From Siphonodentalium dalli (taxonomy: Eukaryota; Mollusca; Scaphopoda; Gadilida; Siphonodentaliidae), in contig CP136066.1 of assembly GCA_032622095.1 (NCBI GenBank), forward strand, positions 117,019,319 to 117,083,318: a DNA stretch of 64,000 bases, read 5' to 3'. The notes below the pieces were generated by a model that was given only the letters and a program-made list of their open reading frames with translations, was not told where the DNA came from and made no database searches. Positions 55,700 to 64,000 of this stretch are shown here, one piece after another (position 1 is the first letter of the stretch; each line of letters opens with the position of its first letter). A program made the position numbers and the translations under genes.

Positions 55700-55756
55700 A
55701 TCATGGCATGCGAGTTGGTAGAGATTTCCAGGCAGCTGTTCCAATCTTCATTCCAG
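55700..55756 (+). CDS. RCOR: RCOR (CoREST corepressor), exon 2: start of ELM2 domain
   Basis: A 57-base exon between an acceptor (TTTTTATTTTCAG) and a donor (CCAG-GTATAG), with phase 1 on both sides. It reads (D)HGMRVGRDFQAAVPIFIP. The pattern GMRVG..[YF]QA.VP.F.P is the opening of the ELM2 domain of CoREST proteins (vertebrate RCOR1 has GMRVG, then QAVVPDFDP). Other ELM2 proteins such as MIER and MTA differ at this point. ELM2 with the following SANT domain recruits HDAC1/2; those parts, the LSD1-binding linker and SANT2 must be coded beyond the window, since I find no further RCOR exon up to 64000. Junction with exon 1 (39430-39538) keeps the frame. Aspartate, usual after VP in vertebrates, is Ile here. 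Confidence 0.85.
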
Positions 55757-56203
55757 GTATAGCAGTGTAGTTTTTCTGTCCCCGCCAAAGGGAATCTCTC
55801 CCCAACCCATGGCTGAATATGTTTTTATACCCCCACTGTCTAAGTGAATTGGATATAATGGATTGATTGCGTCTGTACAATTGTCAATCTGGCTTGATAA
55901 GGCATAACAAAATAATACCTTTGTTTCCGGTAATCCTCGCTCCCGTTCGTCAGATTTGTGGGAAGGTGCAGGGAGGTGGGAATTTTTTTAGCAGGTCAAT
56001 ATTGTTCACATACAGGGAACTCATGCTTTAACGCAACATGTTATTATGGAATAACTAATAATGACTCCTGCCAGGCCATATGATAAATAAAAACTAAATA
56101 AAAGAATATAAAATAAAGTGCCTTACAAGTTCATTACAATATTATATCTAGATAGACTAAATCCATTATTAATTACATAGTATATATCTGTATCTACAAT
56201 ACA
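55757..56203. other. RCOR intron 2, first part
   Basis: Intronic sequence with no exon candidate or repeat recognised. Confidence 0.4.
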
Positions 56204-56793
56204 TTAAAGGGGTACTGTACGCCAAATGTTGTTGTTGGTTTCTATAGTTTCCGAGTCGGAGAATAAGGTAACAATTTTTCCATTATTTGAAAGTCTGTTG
56301 AGTACGAAGTCATGTTACGGATGACAAATTTACCGGAATGCAAAAATACAAATTGTCGTTGTCGAGTAATTTTTGTAAAGTTTTCAACCAAATGAATCAA
56401 ATAAAAGTTATATTATATGCATACTAGTCCCATATAATCATTTAAGTTATTGTATCGTCGCTAGTCAGTGAGTGGCTTGAGTGTTCTCCCCGTATCATCA
56501 TAATATTTTAAGCAATCGTGTGTGCGATCGGTTTAAAAATCCAGTATCCCTCAATTACTATTTTTGATTACGGTAATTCATAATTTAATTGACGCCATTT
56601 TATGGCTCCAGTCATAAATTCAATTTATATCAAATTATTAATTTTAAATTATTAAATTTTAAGATAGCCTATTAACCTGAGCGTTTACAGAATACATCTT
56701 CGACTCAAATTACTTATGTTTCTATATATTATCGATATTAGATCGTTGTTGTCACCGGAAATTTAATGAAAATGGCGTACAGTACCCCTTTAA
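56204..56793. mobile_element. 590-bp TTAA element (family I) in RCOR intron 2
   Basis: The ends TTAAAGGGGTACTGTACGCC and GGCGTACAGTACCCCTTTAA are a perfect inverted repeat including the outer TTAA on both sides. The interior is AT-rich and non-coding. TTAA at both edges suggests a TTAA target duplication as for family A; the superfamily is undecided. Confidence 0.85.
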
Positions 56794-57690
56794 GGGCTGT
56801 TATTATCTTGTGCGTTATCAGAATTAAAAAAAGAAAAGAAGAGGTTTACCCCCGCCCTACCCTAATTTTTGCCCTCCGTTACTGAAAACGAAGGTACTAT
56901 TTTATTTGGCCTAACTCAAACAAATATAAACCGATTTCAATAATTTTTGTTATGTAATTATATATCATCAATGGTCTAGGTTCTAACTTAATACACTTAA
57001 TACATTAAAAGCATTCAGATCGAGGTGGGGAAGGGGAGATATTCCCAGGACTGGCCTCAGTGGCCTGCATGCAATGGTCTACATGTATGCTGTCCAGAGA
57101 CAAACCCATGTTTTTAGTTTGAAAATTTGATAGCATTAGGATTTACTTTACCTAAAACTACCACCCAGAAACTAAATCCGGATGGACATACTAGTACCAT
57201 ATATGGGGGGGGGACACACCTGATTTATATTGTCCACCACAAGCTTTTTTTTCCTGGAGAGAAAATTGGACTGTTCTTGAGGGAAGTAGTCATATATATA
57301 TATATACATGTACCAATATTAAATAATCATTGTTTATGCATATTGGCCCACTCTCAACATTTTTCTATAAAAGTCCTTCTAATTTCTGAGTCTTGTAGGC
57401 TGCTAATAGAAATTGTGCATTTCAGCTTTGTTACGATAATAAACAAAATTGTGACTTAATAGTGCACTTGTAAACACAAACCTACTACTAGTAGTACAGT
57501 ATTCAATAAGTCATGAATAGAAGCTTGAAAGTCAGTATTTTCTTGTGAAGTCATTAATTGTATATTATTATATGTCAGATTTATGGAGGCAAGACTCAGT
57601 ATGATTATTCATTGCTTCAAATGTGCTTGCTTCAGTGAGTATTATGAACAAATTCTCATTCCTTGTCAAAATGGCCATGTATCGATCAGA
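56794..57690. other. RCOR intron 2 spacer
   Basis: No recognised exon. The 110-codon frame at 57127-57459 looks like translated AT-rich intron. Short G run near 57206. Confidence 0.4.
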
Positions 57691-57832
57691 ATGACACATT
57701 GAGACTCAGATCAAGCTGAAAATCGGTCCCGAAAAATCGGTCCCGATTTTCAGCCCATGTCTGGGTTCGAACCTGTGCCAACATTAACTAGTCCAGACAG
57801 ATCTTATCCAAGACCTAACCAGCTGGACTAGA
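57690..57832 (-). mobile_element. tRNA-derived SINE-like sequence
   Basis: On the minus strand TAGTCCAGCTGGTTAGGTCT (57830-57811) resembles a pol III A box, and GGTTCGAACCC (57773-57763) is a perfect B box. They are spaced about as in a tRNA, but the flanking arms do not close a cloverleaf. An inverted pair GCTGAAAATCGG/CCGATTTTCAGC follows. This fits the 5' part of a tRNA-derived SINE rather than a working tRNA. The SINE body and tail could not be delimited. Confidence 0.55.
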
Positions 57833-58193
57833 TGGAGACTTCCTTAAAAAGAGCCCTTTCACCAAGAGTTGAGATGAATATATTAGTCTGAACATTGGTT
57901 CGAATATTGACACAGAACGATCTACCATTATATTGGCAGAGCACAGTGTCCTGTCATAAATGAAGGGTCCATACAATTTATGCTCATCATTAATACTTTT
58001 TGCTGTGCACTCGTATTTTGTGTTGTATTTGTCGGTTAGGCAAATAATAGCCATATATATCTATGCAATTAATAACAAACATGAAATGAACTTAGGTTCA
58101 GTATTGTTTCTACCCTACTCATTTGTAATGCAATGGATGCTACCAGTACTGTTTCTTTAAGTAGTTAGCGATGCCAGTGATGCTGTGTTACAT
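57833..58193. other. RCOR intron 2 spacer
   Basis: No exon candidate or repeat recognised. Confidence 0.35.
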
Positions 58194-58201
58194 GTATCTA
58201 G

Positions 58202-59382
58202 CAGTGTTCGCGCTGGACCGAAAAAAACTTTAGCCAAAAGTTTAGCCAAATGAAAATTTTATTAGCCAAATGAAAAAAACTTTAGCCAAATGGTTTTTGG
58301 CCAATTTAAAAAAAAAAATTGCCAACTTAAATCATCGTTTTCTGGTCGGTTCACAAATAATGACTAAACCGTAAAATCTAACAGACACAGGTAAAATACA
58401 CAATAATTTAAATAATAATTGATGAAATAGAAGTATTTTTATATATATCATTTATTAAACATTTATTAATCTTTATGTGAAAGAGTGATTTGGGGGGGGG
58501 GGGGGGGGGTAACCCGGGATTGTCCTAAATGTCATTATTTTTTTGTTTTATATCAATATCTTTTTTTAAATCATTAAATATTTATCCGTGCGAAAATATC
58601 TAAGTGACATCTGGAAACTAATAACTTAATATTGTTACACCATTATCAAATTACAATCTGTCATAAAAACATGCATATTATTTCGACTGTATCGGTATTG
58701 ACGACAAATAGCCACAAAATATATGTCGTGATTCACATTTGGCTGATTAAGCTATTGTCTTACACTTGGTGCTCATAAACCTCGACCGTCATAAATACAA
58801 TGTGATCATAAACATGCATTGTGCAGGCGCGCCGTGAGTGACCAGACAGACAATGGGCTGAATGGGGGATTTATAGGGGATTAAATGTAAAAATTAAAAA
58901 TGACCTTTTGCTGCTTCGTCCAGAGTGACGTAATCTTTCTCCAGATTAAAACAGCCTGTTACGAACAAATTGCTTATATACCGGCGTCAATGGACTTTAC
59001 AACACATTGCTTTCTTCACATTGTCATAATTCAACCATGGTCGGTTTAATGTCCATGCGTCTTTGAATGTCCGTCTTGTGAAAACTAAAGATGATTGCAA
59101 ATCACTGTGTGATCGCTTGGTTGATAGAGTTGTCGATCGGGTTTCCCTTTGTACGATATTTCATAAGTACGAAAATAATGAAATACTTTCGTCACCTAAA
59201 TTCGTCTTGAATGTCGATCTATTGAGCGCTTTTATTAATTAACTTTCTGGCTCCATGCTTTCAGTCTTCATTTGGGTTCAAAAAAAAGTTTAGCCAAAAG
59301 TTTAGCCAAATGAAATTTTTATTAGCCAAATTCGAAAAATATTAGCCATTGGCTAATTTGGCTACCGACAGCGCGAACACTG
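58202..59382. mobile_element. 1.18-kb hAT-like non-autonomous element in RCOR intron 2
   Basis: The ends CAGTGTTCGCGCTG and CAGCGCGAACACTG are a perfect 14-bp inverted repeat. The 8-bp word GTATCTAG flanks both sides (58194-58201, 59383-59390). The CAGTG start and 8-bp duplication identify hAT. Subterminal copies of TTTAGCCAAA and TTAGCCAAAT are numerous at both ends. An 18-base G run lies at 58492-58509. No transposase frame. Confidence 0.92.
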
Positions 59383-59390
59383 GTATCTAG

Positions 59391-60004
59391 TCTGAAAGTG
59401 GCATTTCAAATAGGATTTTGAACGGTTGAACATGCATTGGTCGTCATTTTCGAGTGTAATCCACAGATTCCACATAGCAGATGGTGTTACTAATGCAAGC
59501 TTCAATACTCTATCTTTATGGATTAAACATAATCTTCGTTTATAACCAGAATATTTTCTTCGACCAATTGGTGTGAAATTTCAGGCCTGCAGGTTTCAAA
59601 CTTAGGTGTTTACAACCTATTTTTCGTTTGCCTGGTTTGTGCTTAGGTAACCCATATAGGCCAGCAGGAGAATTACACTAACTGTTATCATCACGACAGA
59701 TGGGCATGAACTACCATAATAAATTTGACTCTCATTTTGGGACTTGATTGAGTAAAAAAAAGATGAGAATTAGTTATCGCGAGACCTGCATAAATTTATA
59801 AAACTTTGGCACAACCTGTTTTTCTTTCGCAGCATTTCATTTTAGATAACCTCCAGGCGAACTGAATGGTCATTCGCCTCAAATTTGCAGGCCTGAATTT
59901 AGTGAATCTTCTTTTGAGACAAACTGTAGGACATGATCCTAATTTGGTCTAAATTGGATGTTTGGTTGAAGAATTATAAACGTGAGATACAGACAGACGA
60001 CAGG
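59391..60004. other. RCOR intron 2 spacer
   Basis: No exon candidate or repeat family recognised. Confidence 0.35.
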
Positions 60005-61075
60005 TTTTTAGCTCGCCTGAGACGAAGTCTCCGGTGAAGCTATAGTCATCACTCCTCATCCATCAGTCCATTCATTTGTCCACCGTCTGTCAAGAATCAT
60101 CTTATCCAGAACCATAAGACTGAATGGGTTCATATTTGGTACGGTTGTATCCTAGGTGACTCACATTCAGATTGGTTCAGGTGAATTAGTTGTGAAACCA
60201 GGGCCATAAATCTATTCCTCCATAGGAATATGGGTGCAATCTGTCCATTTTTGCTAGAGTTATGGCCCTTTTCGACTTAGAATCCTGTCAATTTCTTGTT
60301 TCCGGATGATAGCTTTAGTTTGTGTGATCAGATCTGAATCAAATTTAGTATGATAGTTTATCAGCCCAAAATACAGGTCAGGTTCAAATATGGGTTTGCT
60401 CTGCCCATTTTTGTGAGAGTTATGGTCCTTTTATGACTTAGAATCCTGTCAATTTCTGGTTTCCGGATGATAACTTTAGTTTTCGTGATCTATATGTATA
60501 AAATTTGGTATATGAGTTTATCAGCTCGAAATACAGATCAAGTTCGAATATGGGTACGATCCACCCATTTTGTTCTGAAATTTAGTATCGGATTTAGGGT
60601 CCTTGTATTTTTTTTCCAGAAAAGCTGATGCCCCCAATGAAGCCACTTTTTCGGGGGACACTGTGGCCAGACGGCCTTTTATTTCGACTTAGAAAATTCA
60701 ATATTTTTTCTTTGGTTTCCAGATGATAACTAAAGTTTGGACTGTTCAATTGAAAATTCCGTTTTTTTGTGAGTCATTGATATCAAAATACAGCTCAAGT
60801 TCGAATTTGAGTTTGATCCGATGATTTTTCTCGAGTTATGGGCTTTTCGGCTTTGACAAACATTTTTTATAATTTTCTGTATGAGGGTACCTTCATGGTG
60901 TAATCAACTCCTCCTACAGTTTTGATCATAGATATTTGAAACTTCAGAGTATTGTTACCCACATATTGGAGATGTGCAACATACATTTCAACATTTTTTT
61001 TAATTTCTTCAACAAAGTGGTGTGGACTTGCCACGTTTTCGGGGGACACTGTGGTCAGGTTGACCTTTTATTTAT
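60005..61075 (+). mobile_element. tandem-repeat element family G (TTTAGCTCGCCTGAG head)
   Basis: It starts with the hairpin-like head TTTTAGCTCGCCTGAGACGA and AGTCTCCGGTGAAGCTATAG, then CCGTCTGTCAAGAATC. About three ~160-bp monomers follow (GGTTTCCGGATGATAACTTT; AGCCCAAAATACAGGTCA; TTCAAATATGGGTTTG; GAGTTATGG.CCTTTT.GACT). The phrase GGGGGACACTGTGG occurs twice (60654 and 61041), marking a duplicated 3' part. Monomers resemble those of family F, which follows directly. Confidence 0.65.
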
Positions 61076-61085
61076 TTAGATTTTT

Positions 61086-61536
61086 ATGTGTACCCATAGT
61101 ATGGTACACATAGCTTCGACGTCCGGATTGACCACTCGTCGTTCATCCGTCTGTCTGTCCTGTCCATCTGTCCGTAGACACTTTATGCATGGTGCGATAA
61201 CGCAAACATTTTTTATTCGATCGGAACCAAATTTTGTATATATGTGTTTCTCAGCCCAAGTTCGAGTACGATTGTGGGTTTGATCAGATTTTTTTATGAA
61301 GTTATGGCCCTTCTTCGACTTAGAATTCACGCATGCTGCAATAACTCAAAACAAATATCTGATTGAAACCAAATTTTGAATGTGAGTTTTTCAGCCCAAA
61401 ATACAGATAGAATTAATAATTTGGGTTTGATTTGATTTTTTTAAACAGAATTATGGCCCTTTTTAAAAAAGATAGGATTTTAGCATCCAAGCTGAAAATA
61501 GCTAATCACTATCGCCAAGGTATGGGTTAAACATAG
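61086..61536 (+). mobile_element. tandem-repeat element family F, copy 2
   Basis: The head ATGTGTACCCATAGTATGGT, the block GGATTGACCACTCGTCGTTC, a GTCTGTCCTGTCCATCTGTC run, about two monomers (CGGAACCAAATTTTGTATAT; AAGTTATGGCCCTTCTTCGA) and the end TATCGCCAAGGTATGGGTTA closely follow copy 1 at 46672. Tail and head are inverted (GTTTAACCCATACC on the other strand). Confidence 0.8.
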
Positions 61537-62120
61537 AATATAAAAGGCAAAAACCACATTTTGTTAAAGGAAGACAGATGATATCATCACATAAATTCAG
61601 CCCCTTGATTTTGTTGAGAATTTGTGAACAATATCGAAGCATCTTAATTTTGGTCCATCCATTACAGTTCTAAAGTGGTACGTCATTTGTACATTTCATT
61701 TTATCTGCATATATATCCATGTGAACATTAAGGTGTATTCAGGGCTCCAGAATCAAACTACAACAACAACAATCAAAAGCTTGAATATCAAAATGATATG
61801 AAATAAATGGATATAACATTTATTTGATATCAAACAAAATATTGTCTTTCATTAATTAGCTCTTATTCCAAATGTGTTATTTTATAGACTAGAATCTGAA
61901 TAATAGGTGCCATATGTTCCATTAAAATGACTATATTAGGCATGGAACCTTGAATACATGGCTTAAAATGTCACACTAAAATAATATTCAGCTCTGTCTC
62001 ACAAACTGTTGGGAATAAGACTGTTTGATATCAGCATATCATGTGAATCAACTTAGGCAAAAACTTCAGAACATTATTTATTTAAACTTAATAAAAATTT
62101 TACTTGTACAAATTATATTT
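61537..62120. other. RCOR intron 2 spacer
   Basis: No exon candidate or repeat family recognised. Confidence 0.35.
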
Positions 62121-62124
62121 ATAA

Positions 62125-62435
62125 AGTGTTTTGTCATTTGCAAACAGCCTATTTCTGATAGAAAACCAACAAATAATTGGGTAATCAAATCAGAAGGTGC
62201 ATTTTTGTTTCAAAATTTCTGAAAGGAACGTCCATTACAAAAAATATTGGTACATCCATTTAATACCATGAACCAAGGGCAAGTGATCACCAATCCAGAA
62301 ACAGTGTCACTCATGCATACATGTATGTTTTGTGTTGTGTCATATGTAAACAGCCTATTTCTGATTGAAAACCCACAAATAATAGGGTAATCATATCCGA
62401 AGGTGCATTTTTGTTTCAACATTTCAGAAAGATAC
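62125..62435. repeat. ~100-bp block repeated twice, ~205 bp apart
   Basis: AAACAGCCTATTTCTGAT, AACAAATAATTGGGTAATCA and AAGGTGCATTTTTGTTTCAA at 62143-62222 recur at 62347-62430 with a few changes. Just downstream lies the dispersed block shared with 2175-2265 (62469-62536), so these may be parts of one element. Confidence 0.7.
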
Positions 62436-62468
62436 ATTCTCTTTATATATATATGCGAGTCTCCCATA

Positions 62469-62536
62469 GGGAGCCTCACATATATAAGAGAAGGCACTGG
62501 CTTTCAAGGTCAAGGAAATATTGTTAGGCCAATGTA
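62469..62536. repeat. dispersed repeat, second copy at 2175-2244
   Basis: GGGAGCCTCACATATATAAG, CACTGGCTTTCAAGGTCAAG and TTAGGCCAATGTAG match 2175-2244 in the same orientation with a few differences. Confidence 0.65.
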
Positions 62537-62539
62537 GTT

Positions 62540-64000
62540 AGGTATTCATATAAATCACACATGTCCTTTTCTTGCAGAGATGTCCCGGGATTGTCCCCAC
62601 TGGTTGGATGGGGGGCGGATTTGCAGATTTGTTCAATTAGATGTAATTTTTTTTTCCCGAAACCAATTACATATAATAAATTTAATATAAGATAATTGAC
62701 ATTGATCAAGAGAAGCGAGCTCCTAGTTTTAATATTTACCCAATATTTATTATTTTATAACAAGATATCATGGGATGGGTCCCGGTTTCTGAGGAAAAAA
62801 TTGCACTGAACATTTTTGTTTTGATAAGTTTCATTAAGCTCACATGATTGGTGTAGTTATTTAAAACCATTCATACCCTTTGTCTGTTTTTATCCTACTG
62901 TTTTAACATTTAAATTTGAGTATGAACTACCTGAGGAATCAGTTCCTGATAACATACACTTTTTAGATTAAAAAAAATCTGAGCAGTGTCGTTTATTATT
63001 GTAATGCAATGTTTTGTCTTCCAACACATGTACACATATATGGTGCACATATTAAATGTCAACATCTGAATCTCGTATGGGTATCATGTTTGCTCAAATG
63101 GGATTGGTTATTCAAGAAGGGGCAGACTTTGCAGATTTCATACTCTGCACTCAAATTAATTGAATTAGGAATGTGTATACATGTATACATGTCAGTGTGA
63201 ACACTTTAATCTGTAAGCTGAATGTATTTGCTCTAACTATTTATTTTGAAGTAAATTTGACAAGTACTGACTCTTGTAGTCTTCAGAGTCCCAGTATTTA
63301 CAGTCAGGTGATCGACTCCACAATTAATGACTGTCTTGTTTATATATAGATTAATCTAAGCTGTCAATCCATGGATTACTATAAATCAATTGGTTGTCAC
63401 ACATTTAGACAAAAGGATATTTCTCGGTAGCATAAATTTCTTGATTACTTTCCGTTATAGCCTGTTAACCAATTAACCCAGAAATAAACAGCAGCGTTGA
63501 GTGATACTAGTATGACCACACTTTTACTGCATGCCTAAAAATGTACATGACAAATATTCAATATTTTCTACGATTTAAAGGGGAATTTCAATTTTGAATA
63601 TGAATTCCTTCGGTTGGACTGACCTTGAAATAACAGTACTGCTAACCCTTAGTGCACACATTAGAGATATCAACTAGACTCGTGCTAACATTTGCAAAGA
63701 ATGAAACTAACAACAGCTGAAATATATCAGGAACATGTGCAACACAATTGTGTGATCATTTGGCACTGGCCAATAAAAAACGATGAATTGATGATGCCAC
63801 TTCATCAATCAATAATCAGAGGTGTGAGTGACAGTGTGTCGTGTTTCAAATTTATGTGTGGTTTTCTTTGGATATTGAAAATAATCTTAGAGTTTTTTGC
63901 TCATTTTGCTTCTACGTTCTACTTTACATGGTGGTTCTGATATGATTGACGGGTTAAATAATAAGAAATAACTCTTGTTTTGATTAAGGTTATGAGTTTA
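62540..64000. other. RCOR intron 2 spacer to window end
   Basis: I looked for the next RCOR exon (rest of ELM2, with a tryptophan-rich LVWSP-like motif) and did not find it. CTTTTCTTGCAG at about 62566-62577 looks like an acceptor, but the sequence after it does not encode ELM2. No repeats recognised. Confidence 0.4.

Noticed and set aside
57127-57459. 110-codon plus-strand frame
   Set aside because: Composition is that of translated AT-rich intron with a TA microsatellite; no domain or homologous pattern.
57756-57832. Functional tRNA gene
   Set aside because: A and B boxes are present, but the acceptor and anticodon stems do not pair into a cloverleaf.
62560-62600. Third RCOR exon after TTTTCTTGCAG
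   Set aside because: The sequence after this acceptor-like site does not encode the continuation of ELM2 and has no donor in a suitable frame.

Overview
The window reads as nuclear DNA from a repeat-rich, AT-rich animal genome, most likely a marine invertebrate. The evidence is spliced genes with GT-AG introns, a CoREST gene, a poly-C2H2 zinc-finger gene, CR1/Jockey-like non-LTR retrotransposon remains, hAT-, TTAA- and piggyBac-like DNA elements, and 'pearl/HINE'-like elements with ~160-bp core tandem repeats of the kind described in bivalves. The species cannot be fixed from the sequence. There is no bacterial-style gene packing, and most short ORFs are noise.

Genes. (1) A minus-strand C2H2 zinc-finger gene contributes one large terminal coding exon (3374-5074) with nine fingers and an in-frame 21-bp minisatellite. 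Its 5' exons are not securely found. (2) A plus-strand RCOR/CoREST gene starts here. Exon 1 (39430-39538) encodes the Met start and a Ser/Asp/Glu-rich leader. Exon 2 (55700-55756) encodes the beginning of the ELM2 domain. The two join in phase (1/1) across a 16.2-kb intron, and later exons lie beyond the window. Two weaker exon candidates sit at 12.7 kb (minus) and 13.0 kb (plus).

Layout. 1-3.4 kb: intergenic, with a fold-back element. 5.2-7.9 kb: degenerate ~50-bp tandem array invaded by a TTAA element and a 165-bp palindrome. 9.2-12.5 kb: piggyBac-like 3.3-kb element carrying a tandem-repeat element. 13.5-14.8 kb: 1.29-kb full-length palindrome with a 5-bp target duplication. 15.9-18.4 kb: tandem-repeat element, then a row of GC-rich hairpins. 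18.7-28.2 kb: two inverted copies of a long repeat around LINE remains. 26.7-31.4 kb: a 4.7-kb element with 20-bp identical inverted ends and scattered 17-bp iterons. 31.5-35 kb: tandem families and TTAA elements. 35.7-37.5 kb: a second iteron element and a LINE fragment. 39.4-64 kb: the RCOR gene, whose introns hold a third iteron element (40.7-42.9 kb), nested inverted-repeat elements (43.1-46.2 kb), two hAT-like elements with perfect 8-bp duplications, a TTAA element, a tRNA-derived SINE-like head and several tandem-repeat elements.

The most unusual signal is the set of iteron-bearing elements. They share related ends (GGGYRATTCYAYG-like), but each carries its own recurring 14-17-bp motif. 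The motifs appear to follow one skeleton, GTnA...TnAC, as if each family had evolved its own transposase- or replication-binding site. I found no protein-coding gene inside them, so if mobile they are non-autonomous.
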